Notes under the pieces: generated by a model
What the model was told of the DNA's origin: nothing
Database searches by the model: none
What the model saw: the letters and a program-made list of their open reading frames with translations, nothing else
Shown: in pieces, positions 12,278 to 23,787 of the stretch
Layout: each line of letters begins with the position of its first letter
Numbering within the stretch: position 1 is the stretch's first letter
Made by a program: the position numbers and the translations under genes
NCBI RefSeq assembly: GCF_963678975.1
Contig: NC_089273.1
Location: 7,068,614 to 7,132,613 of the forward strand
Origin: Dysidea avara
Taxonomy: Eukaryota; Porifera; Demospongiae; Dictyoceratida; Dysideidae
Direction: 5' to 3'
DNA: 64,000 nucleotides

Positions 12278-12374
12278 ATCATTTAATTGATTCGAGAGTT
12301 ATTTTTGTATAATTACTGCATTGATCAGGTATGCAGGCTGTGCCTTTACCCGTATTTAATCATAATCATAATCA

Positions 12375-12447
12375 TACTCTAATAGAGCAGTAAGTAACTC
12401 CAATAGAACAATCATCAAACTGACTGTTCTATTAGAGTATATCGATC
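12375..12447. repeat. CTCTAATAGAG motifs, direct plus inverted
   Basis: TACTCTAATAGAGCAGTAAG (12375) and a weaker ACTCCAATAGAACAATCA (12397) read forward. TGACTGTTCTATTAGAGTAT followed by ATCGATC (12421-12447) reads in reverse. Together with the GATCGATATACT left of the LINE (8737), the motif forms the two ends of an inverted pair, as the ends of a small transposon would. Confidence 0.75.
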
Positions 12448-12782
12448 TTTTCTCTTACATGCAGGCATGCAGCAAGAATTTATTATTTGTGTTCCAGCCA
12501 CTCATTTTTTCTTTCTATACAGTGTTAAACTGGTAGCAAAGCATATGAACTAAGGCATGGACATTGAGCATAATCGAGCATAATATAGGTGCGATGGAAC
12601 AAACTACTCCAATAATTCGCCTGACTTTTCGTGTAGTAGTTACTCATTATACAAAGGTTACATGCCCTTGGTTTTAAGGCGGAATCTTTTAGTAAGGCTG
12701 AGATTTCGCCATGCGGATTTTAAAAGATTGCGTAATCAATCCCTCATGTAAATGACTCACAGTAGTGGTCGCGTGTTTATTT

Positions 12783-13018
12783 GTGACCCGGTCTGCGAAA
12801 AGGGCTCTTATAGCCTTTCCAATTGCATATATATGGTAACCCATAACTTGACTGGTGAATATGGTACAAGCCTACAATTTGGTCACTCAACAACCCTAAC
12901 CTGGCAGTAGCTGTGGGTGTAATTACATGGTGATTGCTTTAGTAGATTAGGAGTTATGATTAGCCAAACATGGATAATTGGAAAGGCTATAAGAGCCCTT
13001 TTCGCAGACTGGGTCACA
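12783..13018. mobile_element. MITE, GTGACCCGGTCTGCGAAAAG ends
   Basis: A 236-bp element with nearly perfect inverted ends of about 50 bp: GTGACCCGGTCTGCGAAAAG followed by GGCTCTTATAGCC on the left, and its complement ending ...GACTGGGTCACA on the right. It is related at the tips to the GTGACCGGGCCTGCGAAAA family but has a different interior. Non-coding. Confidence 0.8.
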
Positions 13019-13029
13019 TTTATTGTTTT

Positions 13030-13082
13030 GTGGGCGCGCGCTTTGTGCTTCTTGGCCTCGCGACTCACTACCGTGAGTCTTG
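13030..13082 (-). repeat. Fragment of a CTCACGGTAGTGAG / CGCGCGGCC repeat
   Basis: On the minus strand: ACTCACGGTAGTGAGTCGCG, then AGGCCAAGAAGCAC and GCGCGCGCCC. The same signature occurs at 29349-29432 and 35417-35470. It looks like the end of a repeat family whose long version starts at 35417. Confidence 0.55.
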
Positions 13083-13317
13083 ATATGCATTTAAACAACT
13101 GACAAATCATTACAACTCTAGTACAACTCACTATATAGACCAACCACAAATTTGAAAAGTTTACATGCAAATCCATGTACGAGTCTAATGCAGCCACTTC
13201 CATATTAAACTCAAGAAATTTTGACCCAAATGTGACCACTAGTACTGACTTAGACTGGTTCTATTCTACTGTATAATGAATCATCCGTTTTATAGATGAT
13301 GATTTTATTATAATTAC

Positions 13318-13440
13318 ATGACTGGGCCTATGAAAATAGGGCATTTGGGCACATAAAAATTGCCTACTTTTCAAACTTTGATGTATCATACCTTTGTATT
13401 CTATGCCTCTGTAGCCATGAAATTTTCAGCACATATTAAT
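13318..13440 (+). mobile_element. Half of a GTGACCGGGCCTGCGAAAA-family MITE
   Basis: The left half of the family is present (TGACTGGGCCTATGAAAATA, then GGGCATTTGGGCACA and TTGCCTACTTTTCAAACTTT). It stops where the foldback element begins, and the right half is not seen on the far side. Confidence 0.65.
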
Positions 13441-14063
13441 AACTATTACAGGTTTTTGCAATTGAATTCGTCGCCTTTGCGATTGGATTCGTTCCGTTTG
13501 CAATTGAATTCGTCGGTATTGCAATTGAATTCGTCGTTTTTGCAATAGAATTCGTCGCGTTTGCATTACAATTCGTCATAAACAAAACGGCTCCAAGAAA
13601 CCAACCCGTTCATTAAGAGATGAACTATTTATGCCTTGGAGAGTTACACTTGAGACACTAGAAGGTAATTGAAGCTGGTAGTACGCGAAGTTGATAGCTG
13701 TCTGACAAGTTAATTAACTTGCTCGCGAGTGACCACACCCATCGCGAAAGGCGTAGTGGAGTTTGGGATGTTGCTGGATAGGCTGTAGAGGAAGAATTAT
13801 TGCCTTATAAAGAGTTGTTTACTACTGTTGTACTTGAACAAGTTCTTGTAGCAGCTGCTACATCATGTTTTCGTGTTTGCTCCAGCTGCCATTCCTGTTA
13901 CGGACGAATATAACTGCAAAAGCGACGAATTCAATTGCAAAACCGACGAATTCAATTGCAACGGGACGAATTCAATTGCAAAACCGACGAACTCAATTGC
14001 AAACGGGACGAATTCAATTGCAAAGTCGCCGAATTCAATTGCAAAAACCTGTAAATAATAGTT
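13441..14063. mobile_element. Foldback-type element with 21-bp repeat arms
   Basis: The left arm (13441-13575) holds about six head-to-tail copies of TTTGCAATTGAATTCGTCG. The right arm (13901-14063) holds about seven copies in the opposite orientation (CGACGAATTCAATTGCAAA). The outermost bases are also inverted (AACTATTACAGGTTTTT on the left; AAAAACCTGTAAATAATAGTT on the right, with a 4-base insertion). About 325 bp of unique sequence separates the arms. This layout, inverted arms built of direct repeats, is that of foldback transposons. Short ORFs in the arms are by-products of the 21-bp (three-divisible) period. No transposase is seen. Confidence 0.75.
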
Positions 14064-14366
14064 GATAGCTAGTATCATAGCAAAGTACTATTTAAATCAC
14101 ACCAACAAATGTACGATCACGTACAGTAGAAATAATGATTAAAAGAGAAATATGGCCAGCTATAGCTACTACAATCATAGCTAATCAACACGTCGCGAAA
14201 ACAACTTCATACAACCGGAAGTTAGTGTTACGTTGCATGCCGCCTTTTGCAAATCGATATTAAAATAAATCTTTCGATAAGAATAGTCGATTAATCATCG
14301 GAGCCGTGTCATTCAAGTTAGGTCAGCTGATAGCTTTCATTCCAAGAGGAGACAGCGTCATTCACA

Positions 14367-14382
14367 ATGGCAGGAAATCAAG
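14367..14382 (+). CDS. Gene A exon 1 (start of SnoaL-like protein)
   Basis: ATG at 14367 in a good context (TTCACAATGG) encodes five residues, MAGNQ, and then one base before a donor G|GTAAAC. It ends in phase 1. The first clear exon of the SnoaL-like gene at 24103 begins with CAGACATA right after a TAG acceptor and needs exactly one preceding base to stay in frame, giving MAGNQ-A-DIDAIKAQYEK. This implies a 9.7-kb intron now packed with transposons. The link is by phase and by the need for a start codon, so it is an inference; a cDNA would settle it. Confidence 0.5.
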
Positions 14383-15236
14383 GTAAACATCTTGTGACTT
14401 GTAGCTATAGCACTAGTGAATGTATGCATTAGATATTTCAGGTCTAGTAGTAACTTGTAACCTACTCCTCACGATTAGTAATTGAGTACCTAGAGGTTAG
14501 CTATTTAGAACATTTTCTGTTAGTGCATGCTGTAATTTACAACAATTCTGTAAATGTAACCTGCTTAAATAGTAACTTCAGTCATGTATGCGTCATCGAC
14601 GCTCGACCGTTACTAGTTAGCTAGCTACCGACTATACTATGTCGAAGACCACAAATTTAATTAATGATTTGTAGCTATTACCAGCTACCACGATGGTTCA
14701 ATCCACCATTGTACTATAATTAGCTAGGATTTTTTTCTCTTTCTTTGACCCTTTTCTGTTTCACCTTATTGTTAGCTAGGTCATGTAATCTTTAAGTCTC
14801 CAGTTCCAGTGTGTTAGGTTAGGTTAATGCAAAGGCTGCAGCACATCCATCTTCAGTGCAGGCCACTGTAAAGCTTTAATAATAACAATAAAAATACAGA
14901 AACTGTATACCGTAGCTACCTATTATATTAAAATCAGTTTCTCAATCACATTACTTCCACTGGTTTTTTATTGTATTAGCTAAATACTAATTATCCACAT
15001 GGAATCATTGTGAATCTCATTGTAAACAAATATTAGACAATCATGAAGACAAGGTGTTTTACCAATAAGACACCTGCTACTGTATCAGGTTTCTCATAAA
15101 TATGAAGACTCGACAAATCAAATTTGTTAAAATTGTTTTAGGTGCTACTGTAAGGTCACTAAACTAAAGCTAAGATAATTTGCTCCAACTCCAAGTAACG
15201 AAAATCATATTGATATTCCATGGCTTCTGGTTAAAG

Positions 15237-15442
15237 TGGTCTATACACATATACACAAGAAAATACAAAAGGACCAAAGACCAGTAAAAAGAATATGGTT
15301 ACAAGGAAATTACAAGTACATGAATACAATCAGCTGAATGAATTACACTTAAAGGTTCATGATAATTAAAGTTAGTGTGTGATGAAGTCACTTGTTTGTA
15401 CAATAGAGTTCACAGTCAGATGGCTTCAGTGCAACTGCTACA
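15237..15442 (-). repeat. 3' LTR of the Gypsy element
   Basis: Matches 18456-18600 plus 19245-19336 after removing the inserted MITE. Shared blocks include ACAAAAGGA, GAATGAATTACA, CACTTGTTTGT, AATAGAGTTCACA and CTTCAGTGCAACTGCTACA. It is bounded inside by the polypurine tract. Confidence 0.8.
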
Positions 15443-15886
15443 ATACCCCCCTCAAACCAGCGACTGCTATAGTATGTGAGCAGTCTGTAGTCTGCCAGCC
15501 ATTTAGGCCAATGTACATGGTAACCAGAGTGAGTTCTGAGTGGTTGTTGTGATGTTGACTGGGAGTAGCAGGCTTTGATGACTGTGGGTGGTAAGAATGG
15601 TTGGTGAAGATGAAATATTAGAGTCAATAGCTGTACAGTATCCGAAGAACTGTTGTCATCGATATACTGTGGGCTGATTTAAGTCTTTCAAGTGAAACAA
15701 CCGTAGATTGTCCAGAAATGTCCAAGGTGTAGTGTTTGTGATCCAAGGTGTAGTGTTTGTGATGTCTCTTCAAAACCTGGAATGGTCCATCATAGGGAGC
15801 TTGTAGTAATCTTTTGCTCCATCATACCTCACAAAAACATATGGACATGTAGATAAATCTGTACTTACATATGACTTTCTTTGTTG

Positions 15887-16945
15887 TCATCGCACAGCAC
15901 TTGGTTGGATCTGTTGCATGAAAGTTTTGTGATGTGTAGCATAAGATGTAGGATCTAAAATGTCATTGGAAATATCACTTGTGAAAAATTCACCTAGAAG
16001 ATGTAGGGTAATTCCATAAACTAATTCAGCAGGGGTGCATTTCAAGTCTTCCTTAAAGGTGGTACGAATGCCCAAAATCACAAGTGGTAGTCCTTTAGTC
16101 CAATGAGTGGTGTCAGTCAAGCACTTCAGTGCACTCTTCAACTGGCAATGGAATCATTCCACTAAACCATTGGCTATTGCGTGGTATGATGTAGTCTGTA
16201 TTCTTTGTGTGCTTAGTAGTGTCATCAACTGCATCCATAGGATGATTCAAATTGAGATCCACTGTCAGTAATAATAGTGGAAGGTACACCGAATCGAGCA
16301 ATGCAGCTACTAACAAAGGCTTGTGCAACCGCTTCTGGCCATCTAGTAAATTGGTTTACACAAGTAAGTAAATAGATGAACCCCTGCGATATTGGTAGTG
16401 GCCCTACTAGATCAATATGCACTTGGTCAAAGCGGACATCTGGAGTGTTAAAGGTAGCAAGTGGTGTGACAGTGTGGCAATGAATCCTGGCTTTTTGGCA
16501 TTGGATACAGGAACAGTCCCAATGTTGTATGTCTGAATTCATTCTGGGCCAAAAGAAACAACTTGTTATCATACATTGTGTGGCTCTGATACCTGGATGG
16601 GACCAGTTGTGTAGTGCATCAAACACTGTATGTTTGAATTGCTCAGGGACATAATGGTCTTAGTATTCCTATAGAAATATCACATAACAGGGTGTCACTA
16701 CACACAGGCAAAACAACTCTTGCAAACTTGATAGTAGTGTTTAGTAAGTGTGAGTCTTACAGGTCAGTTTCACTGGGTTGAGCCTTAGCCATCGCAGTAA
16801 AGTTTATAGTGGGTGTGATAGCATTCATCTGAGCTGAATCTTCTCCAAGACGTGAAAGAGCATCAGCAACTGGGCTCCCTTTTCCTGCAATGTGACAAAT
16901 GTCACTAGTAAATTGGGAATAAAATCCAGTTGGCATACTTGGCAT
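15887..16945 (-). pseudogene. Gypsy pol: end of RNase H and integrase, fragmented
   Basis: At 16945-16757 the RNase H tail is seen (DICHIAGKGSPVADALSRL). At 16626-16225 the integrase has its zinc-binding HHCC region (HNWSHPGIRATQCMITSCFF ... CSCIQCQKARIH) and the catalytic core (VHIDLVGPLP for the first Asp; IITDSGSQFES for the second). The frame then breaks at about 16230, and pieces to 15887 (WTKGLPLVILGIRTTFKEDL, then CTPAELVYG) belong to the integrase C-terminal part. At least three frame breaks make it a pseudogene. Confidence 0.8.
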
Positions 16946-17048
16946 GGCGAGTGATGGTGTAACATAGAGTGTAAGACTATGACTACTATTGTGTTAAGAC
17001 TATGGGTTAATGGTTTATGATCTGTTAATGCGTAAAACTCATGGCCTT

Positions 17049-17486
17049 CTAAAATAAGTGTCTGAAATGGCGGATGGAACAGTAGACTGCTAAGAGTTCT
17101 CTGTCAAAAGTACTGTACCATTTTTCTGCTGGTGGTAGTTTTCCTGAGAAGTAAGAGAGAGGACACCACTCGCCCTCAAGATGTTGTTTAAGGACTGCCC
17201 CAATGGCAATGTCAGATGCATCAGTCATGATGTTTATAGGGGCATCAAGCTTACAGTGCACAAGAAGTGTGGCATTAGCTAGTGCCTTCTTAATGTCCTC
17301 AAATACCATGGTGGTTTGGGGAAGAGTTTGACTGTTGCTATATGTAGCTTTCAACAGAGCATTGGGTGGGATCAGGATATCAGCATATCGACGTATGAAT
17401 CTATGATAGAAATTGGCAAGTCCTAGGAACTCCCTCATCAGCTGTCGCAGAGAAGTAGGTTGAGGAAAATCTCTGATGACTTGCAC
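17049..17486 (-). pseudogene. Gypsy pol: connection and RNase H
   Basis: 145 codons on the minus strand. It opens with QVIRDFPQPTSLRQLMREFL and GLANFYHRFI, the usual RT-RNase H linker of Ty3/Gypsy. It continues with INIMTDASDIAIGAVL, whose D is the first RNase H catalytic residue, and WCPLSYFSGKLPPAEKWYS then FDRELLAVY, which provides the Glu. It is separated from the RT frame by a stop near 17500 and from the integrase by a break near 17000. Confidence 0.8.
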
Positions 17487-17503
17487 TTGTTCAGGGAGTA
17501 GGG

Positions 17504-18423
17504 TTACACCCTTGTTGTTGATGTGATGGCCCAGGAAGTGTAATTGAGTGACATCTTAGCAGGGCTGATTAATATGCCATAAAACATAAAATGTTCAAAA
17601 ATAAGATGCAAGTGTAACTTGTAGTCTGCTGGGGTTTCAGATGCAATAACCACACCGTCAATGTAAGTGTAGCAAAAGTCTAGTCCATGTAGTACTTGGT
17701 CCATGAAACGTTGAAATGTCTGTGCAGCATTCCTCAGTCCAAAAGGCATTCGTGTAAATTCAAAAAGTCCAAATGGTGTTGTTATAGCTGTCTTTGGTAT
17801 GTTTGCTGGCTCCACTGAAATCTGGTGGTAAGCATGTAACAGGTCTAACTTGGAGAATATGGTGCTGCCATGAAGGGTTGCAGTAAAGTCCTGGATATGA
17901 GGAATAGGGTATCGGTCTGGCACAGTCACACGGTTGAGAATTCTATAGTCTCCACAGGGTCGCCAGTTGCCAGGAGTTTTCTTAGGAACCAGATGAAGAG
18001 GAGAAGGCCATTGACTCTTAGAAGATTGGATGATTTCTTGATCCAGCATACAGTGTATGTTCAAACTCCTGATGGGTGGTATGTAGACAGTCAGGTGGAA
18101 GACGTCTGGCTCTTGCATGTACTGGAGGATCAGTTGTGTTGATATGGTGAGTAACATTGTGTTCACTGATAGGGGAGGTAGACAGGGCCTTGTGACAGAA
18201 GAAAAGTTGGCCTGTAAGGCGGCATATTCTGAACTGTCCTGCTGCAGGTAAAAGAGGGGCATAAAGATTCAGCATAATATATGGTACCTTGTGTTCGAAG
18301 GTTTGTCGTTATGTCGATGAGTCTTCCTTGTTTCATGTTGACTAGTAACCCATGTTCTTTGAGGAAGTCAGCTCCAATTATTGGAGTGTGGATATCCGCG
18401 ATCACAAATATCCAGCGAAACAC
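17504..18423 (-). pseudogene. Gypsy pol: protease end and reverse transcriptase (inactive)
   Basis: Reading on the minus strand, 18423-18163 carries the C-terminal half of a retropepsin (WIFVIADIHTPIIGADFL); its catalytic part is absent. The reverse transcriptase is open from about 18262 to 17504: [44 protein letters not shown] (first catalytic Asp), [20 protein letters not shown], and [10 protein letters not shown] where the family normally has Y-x-D-D. The second Asp is Gly here, so the polymerase should be dead even apart from the frame breaks. Protease and RT are in different frames. Confidence 0.85.
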
Positions 18424-18455
18424 ACGTCATAGTCCTAAATCCAAAGTCAGAAATC

Positions 18456-19336
18456 TGGTGCATATACACAAGGAAATACCGCATATACACAAGGAAATAC
18501 AAAAGGATAAAAGACCAGTAAAAGAATATGTTTACAAGACAATTACAAGAATGCGAATGCAATAAGCTAAATGAATTACAAAACGTAAAGGTTAACTACC
18601 ATATGTGACTGGATCTACGAAAATCGTTCTTATCGCCCAACACAGGAAGTTTGATTTTTTCACACAATCACAAAGCTTAATGAATGCACCATCAAGTTTC
18701 ACTGCCACAGTCGACCAGAGTAAAGTGGTCTGCTTTTGCTGGCTGCTTTTCTAGAGCACAGTGGTGAGCTGTACGAGTGGTCTGGGGTCTTGATGGAGCC
18801 CTCGCCAACCAGGAGATGGCTGTGTGTGGCTGTACAGCTCAGTGGTGTTGGACAATGACCTGTGCTGTACATTTCCTTTCATTTTAGCCAGTTCTGAGCC
18901 CTGAATGGCCTATAGCTTGGCCTAATTCATCCCAGCACATTTCTTTTCAATTTGGCACCATCTTGCCCACCTTCCAGGGCCCCCGCCTCGCACCCTTCAG
19001 GAGCTCGCCTGATACAGACAACCTCGGTTTAAAAACTATCTAAAATGGCAGGAAACTTAGCTGTTGACTACTTCTTCAGTGGATGATAAGGAAGGTAAGA
19101 AACTGTTGTGAAACGTGTGAAAATTTGATATGCGTAGCTACCACCATTTGCCAGCTACAGCACACTGAATATTTAAAACCGACGTTTCTCGATACTTTTA
19201 AATGGGCAATAAGATCGGTTTTCCCAGAGACAGTCACATATATAGATACATGATAATAAAAAGTGAGTGTGCGTGATAAAGTCACTTGTTTGTGCAATAG
19301 AGTTCACAATCAGATAGCTTCAGTGCAACTGCTACA
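18456..19336 (-). repeat. 5' LTR of the Gypsy element, split by a MITE
   Basis: The two LTR parts are 18456-about 18600 and about 19245-19336. Together they correspond to 15237-15442. The MITE between them arrived after the retrotransposon. Confidence 0.75.
18604..19238. mobile_element. MITE nested in the Gypsy LTR
   Basis: 635 bp with inverted ends TGTGACTGGATCTACGAAAA (left) and, in reverse from the right, TGTGACTGTCTCTGGGAAAA, both continuing into CTTAT(C/T)GCCCA. The tips resemble the GTGACCGGGCCTGCGAAAA family, but the interior is different and GC-richer (about 18770-19030). No transposase was seen. Confidence 0.75.
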
Positions 19337-19900
19337 CAACACCTATATTTTCTAATAGTCAAGTGGGTGTTATTGTGACACTCCTGAAGCACCAAAGAGG
19401 TTTATAGTTGATGTTATGAGTGCCAAAGGGGTGTTTCTTAGAATGAAGTCCCACGTTTAAAAGTTTCTGTGGTAGTTACATTATTGAAATACATAGAAAT
19501 ATTGCACTTACATAAAGTATAGAAAACAACAAGTAGCTAAGTGTATTTCTGATCCAGTTGAAATACTATATTTCACAGGTCACAGGTGATTCCTGAATAA
19601 ACATTAATGTAAATGAAGGGATGAAAGCAGCTCCACCCCCTTCAGAAAATTGAAGGGAATGCCTAGTCTGTTACTATAACACCCTACATGTTATAGTACT
19701 CTAAAACCCTGGATTTACACCTCTTCAAACATGGTACGTGTTACACTTATTATGACACCTTAGCACTCCTTTGTAACACACTGTGAGTGTCATCAAAGCA
19801 CCATTTCAGTACCTTTTTATTGAAGGATTTATATTTGAACAAGCAAGTGGACACCCTTAAAGGTGTTATGACTATACACCAAAATTTTAACCGTGTATAT
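19337..19900. other. Intron sequence with recurring GTGTTA/TGACAC words
   Basis: No gene was seen. The words GGTGTTAT, TGACACTC, AACACC and GTGTTACAC recur in both orientations between about 19335 and 19890 (for example GGGTGTTATTGTGACACTCC near 19367 and GGTGTTATGACTATACACC near 19862), which suggests one decayed inverted-repeat element of about 550 bp. It ends at the boundary of the inverted duplication. Confidence 0.4.
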
Positions 19901-20100
19901 ACCATTGTCTAACACATGTAACTGCATGTCCGAACTTCACTGGCATAGCCTAGCAGCTAGCTATGTCATGTGCTTTGTTAAATCACTTTTATATGTGACT
20001 GTCTTGGCAACAACACAACTAGTTCACACAACCTCCAATTTTCTGAACAAAAAATGACTTTCTTTTAACAATTTTCTATTTTTCATCAGTGCCTGCATGT

Positions 20101-20306
20101 ACATTGGAACCGCTCTTAACAAGAAACTCCCTGAATTAAGGACACAATAGAAAAAACCTCCATCATAAAGGCAAAAATTTTGGTTCCAACAGGTCTGGTT
20201 AATACATTTTTTACCTCTGAGATAGGAAAACCTCTTTATATTACAGTAACAAAATGGCCAAACATTCTGGGTCCCAAAATGTCCGTAATAGAGAGGTTCC
20301 ACTGTA
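20101..20306. mobile_element. MITE with CAGTGGAACCTCTCT ends (arm 1 copy)
   Basis: 206 bp. The right end in reverse is TACAGTGGAACCTCTCTATT; the left end is ACATTGGAACCGCTCTTAAC. The same element sits in arm 2 (58435-59158), where a later insertion interrupts it, so it predates the duplication. The ends fit the Tc1/mariner-pogo group, which targets TA. Confidence 0.7.
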
Positions 20307-20531
20307 TTTTGCTGCAGTATGTATTTCCCCATTGTTAAAGATTTGACCACTATTTCATCTGATTAACCAAATATCGAGGATGTACGGTTCAGTTTTCAAG
20401 AAAGCTGCACTCATACAGTAGCTATTTCATGCATTGTACCCAATTAAGAGAATGTGAAGGTTGGTGCAATGAAGTTTGCAACTAAGAAGTTGATCCTCAA
20501 GTGGAAATGATCATGTGACAAACTATGACTA

Positions 20532-20713
20532 TACAGTGGAACTTGTCTAAGCCGATCACCTTCGGGCCAAGATTTCTTGGAGAGTAGGCAAGTGGCTGCT
20601 TTAGACAGGTGGATTAGTATAATATATACACTGTACACTTCTCACTAGAGGAATTTAAAAGGTAAAGAGGTGGCCTTTCTGTACAGGTGACCGCTAAGAC
20701 AGGTGCCACTGTA
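20532..20713. mobile_element. MITE with CAGTGGAACTTGTCTAAG ends (arm 1 copy)
   Basis: 182 bp. The left end is TACAGTGGAACTTGTCTAAG; the right end, in reverse, is TACAGTGGCACCTGTCTTAG. Sister copies are at 58029-58212 (the duplicate in arm 2) and 30162-30337. Non-coding. TA at both tips fits a mariner/pogo-type target. Confidence 0.75.
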
Positions 20714-23700
20714 ATGCAGCTATTGTACATCTAAAGAGAATAGTTGCCACAAACTAGCTACAGTGTCACAGTAGCTATGTTGAGTTATATAGCTAAGTTA
20801 GCAAATTGCCTGTTATGCAGAGAGTATAATGCAGGCACTGGAGAGTATAGAGGTATGAAAATATAAGTCTAGCTAGTTATATTGTGGCAAGTTCTAGGGA
20901 TAATGGATAATACCTGCCTACCTGCAATCCATTTGGAATTTTGTGATGAAAAACAGAAAATCACAAAATAGTGGCCTTATGCTCTCAGCATTATCACAAT
21001 GTACAAAACGAGGTGCAGAGAATGGATAACTAAAGTTTTAGTTTTGATTGTAACTAGCAGTAGACAGAGATATAAATATATCAGTACAGTGACTATGCTG
21101 AATACAAACTACATACAGGCACTTAAAATTGCAGCTAATTTCCATTGGTCAACAGAGTTGAAATTTGAATTAAAATATTTACCATATATTGGAAAATCAA
21201 GATAATTATTATACTTTTATCCCTGTAGTAGGCAATCCAGTATCCGAGATTTTTAATAAAAATAATCTCCGTATATTCCCCAATAGAACCCAGGCACAAA
21301 ATAACAACTCACGTTTAGCTTAGGATTGCTCCGTCATCCAAGCTCCAATGAGGATGAAAATCGCTGTGGGGTTTGTCCATGTCCACACGCTGATCATCAT
21401 GAAAATCTTAGTTTTATCATGTGCATTACATATAAGTATGTTTTGTGTTGTTTTGTAATCTTTTCAAGCCTTGTAATGTATGTAGAATACTTTAAAACTT
21501 TTAAAAACATACTGTCGGATAGAAGGTAGTCACTAGTGTTTACTGTAAAGGGTATAGTAACTTCGCTCGGATTAGCGATTTTCAGCTCCATAGCAATTTT
21601 CTGATGGCTGTGTCATCAGCTCAAAAGTATAAACCACTTCAAAGTCGGCATAACAATGCCGTAATTGGAACCACAACTCCACCTTAGGTATTGTTGCATC
21701 ATTGTGGCACCTCCACTTTAGTTGTTTACCTTTATAAGTTGTTAACTTAATGTTTTTACTAACTTGAGATAGCCCCTTCTTATGGGTATAGCTACACCAT
21801 TGTATTGAGAAGTGAGCAGTAGGTGAAACATATTTGCTCACCACAAACCATACAAAGATTGCTGAGATCCGATAAGATCTGAAGTTACTATCATTGCATG
21901 TACAAACTTGCAGCTAGAAGCAACTGCAGTTTCAAGACTGTCCAGGTTACTAGATGGCTTCCTAATTCAATTGTGTCATTTTCCCCTTTAAAATGTATGG
22001 AGAGCCCCGGAGAAAAAATGTACCTTTGTTCAGTTTTTTAAGCGCTGTGCATGCCAAAGTAGCTAATTCCAACCCAACAAACTATATATTTCTGAGATCG
22101 GCAATCAATACTCTATCTATTGAGCATATAAGTCCATTTTTCTAAACTTTAAAAATTGGGCTGGAATGCCTACCTGTAGTCACTCATACATGCATGTGGC
22201 ATTTTTGGACAACAATAAGTTTGTTCACGTCTGCTGCATCATTAATGTACACCGTTGGAGCTACCAAAACAAAACAAAATTAATTTAGCTGAAGTCTCCA
22301 TGAGCAGGAAAATAATAATAAGATGGTGTATGAGTTTAATCTTGTTTCCCTGAGTAATGCCTTAATTAAAGGGACATTGCAACTGTATGGAAGCCATTTC
22401 AAGTGTGAATAAACAATACATCATCTAAGCGCTACATAGTTGGAACAATAACAAATTTCATTTGTACAGCAACAATATAGTGTAAATAAATTATAGGCAC
22501 TTATGTTATAACTCATGACTGATACAAGCTATGAAGACAGGGCTTAGCTCACACTGCTCACCATAAATAAATTGGTAAATCTTTTTAAAGTGTAGTGCTT
22601 TTCATAACTGTATTCCTCCACATGTACAAATGCTATTTCAACGAAGAATTTTGGTGACAATAATGCACATTATTTCCACAGCATCATAATTATTGCAACT
22701 TTTTCACCCACATACAGTTTGCGCAGAGAAAATTCATACGGTCCACAAATAGGTGATTCCGATGATGTATAGATTTTATTGATTCGAGCTTTGTTTTATT
22801 GCATTGCAAGGTGCAAGTGTGTTGTGCATATTTTTACCCAGTTTGTTTCAAACTTGTTTTAAACAAAAGTTAATACGTAAAATGACTTCAGCTGTTCACA
22901 TACATTATGTTAACAGGTGTGGTCATTGATGTATGTGCATGTGTTCAGGATATATAGCATGTAAGTTTGTGCTGGCATGGTTTCAGGAATAGTAGGCCAA
23001 CAAAAGCATCAAGCAATATGCCAACATTATACCGTATACCCATAAATTTTTGTGGTACGTAAATTTCATGGTTTCACAATTTGGAAACTACCATGAATTT
23101 TTTTATCTCATGAAAATTTATGCATGTCTGCATGTGCACCTATAAACTTCAATTCACCTTACTGATAAATTAGCATGGCTCCACATACAGTATGCTTGCA
23201 AACATAACACACATTTCTGATGTTAAATTGGATGGGCTCATGAAATAAGCTGGCTTACTGCAAGACTAGACTATGCTTGACACAGGGATTACCGCTACTG
23301 TGCAACTTGTATCACACACTCTTTAGCAATTGGCATGACACGTGAAATAAAAATCAATCTGGATACTTTGCAGCCATGTGGTGGTCAAGAACAAAAATCT
23401 TCAAATCGTGCAACAAATGCAAATATCCTGACAAAGAATATAAATGTGAAATATACAAATTTCTGGGTATACGTAGCTATAAGGACAATTTTCAAGATGC
23501 TAATGTATAATGCGCATGCAGCAAAATACACACTTTCAACATTTTCATATACGTATTGTTTCTTGGCTGGTTATATGCACAATTCACAGAAGTCAGATCA
23601 AGATATTCTAATAAAGCATGCAGGCACTTACTGTAATACAAAGGTCAGCTTGAACTGTTGATACATTAATAAAAAATGTCAATACTCAAGAACAATCTTG

Positions 23701-23787
23701 ATTTTGAAAGCACAATTTTGGCATAACACAGTTTGCGTTTGAGCACTGCCCAAAGTGTAATGGGCTATTTTCAAAGCATAATACGTA

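Larger units (their letters stand above)
8749..12375 (+). mobile_element. CR1/L2-like LINE retrotransposon, nearly full length
   Basis: A 3.6-kb non-LTR retrotransposon with ORF1 (8874-9407), ORF2 (from 9433, broken at about 11555) and a 3' end in a short tandem tail (AATCAT repeated, 12356-12375). The left flank reads GATCGATATACT (8737-8748) and the right flank TACTCTAATAGAGCAG (12375 on). Joined, they recreate one complete copy of the window's CTCTAATAGAG motif, so the LINE appears to have landed inside that motif. ORF1 may have lost its upstream coiled-coil part: coding-like sequence before 8874 is interrupted by stops. Confidence 0.85.
15237..19336 (-). mobile_element. Ty3/Gypsy LTR retrotransposon, degenerate, no gag
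   Basis: Minus-strand element lying in intron 1 of gene A. The downstream LTR is 15237-15442 (about 206 bp, TG...CA in plus reading), with a purine-rich tract (GAGGGGGGTA in minus reading, about 15443-15453) just inside it. The upstream LTR spans 18456-19336 but is interrupted by a MITE at 18604-19238; without it the LTR would be about 245 bp, partly because a 20-bp piece near 18460 is duplicated. The internal region is only 3.0 kb. It starts at the end of the protease and has RT, RNase H and integrase in the Gypsy order, with no gag. Several frame breaks are visible. Inactive. Confidence 0.85.

Noticed and set aside
13863-14078. Repetitive ORFs on both strands in the foldback arm
   Set aside because: A 21-bp repeat unit is a multiple of three, so all frames lacking a stop in one unit stay open. 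No independent coding evidence.
23335-23661. 108-codon ORF kept in both duplication arms (partner 48767-49093, minus)
   Set aside because: About 10 of 13 base differences between copies change the amino acid and the middle 120 bp is identical, so the pattern looks like neutral change in non-coding DNA. It is a single uninterrupted frame in intron 1 with no recognisable family.
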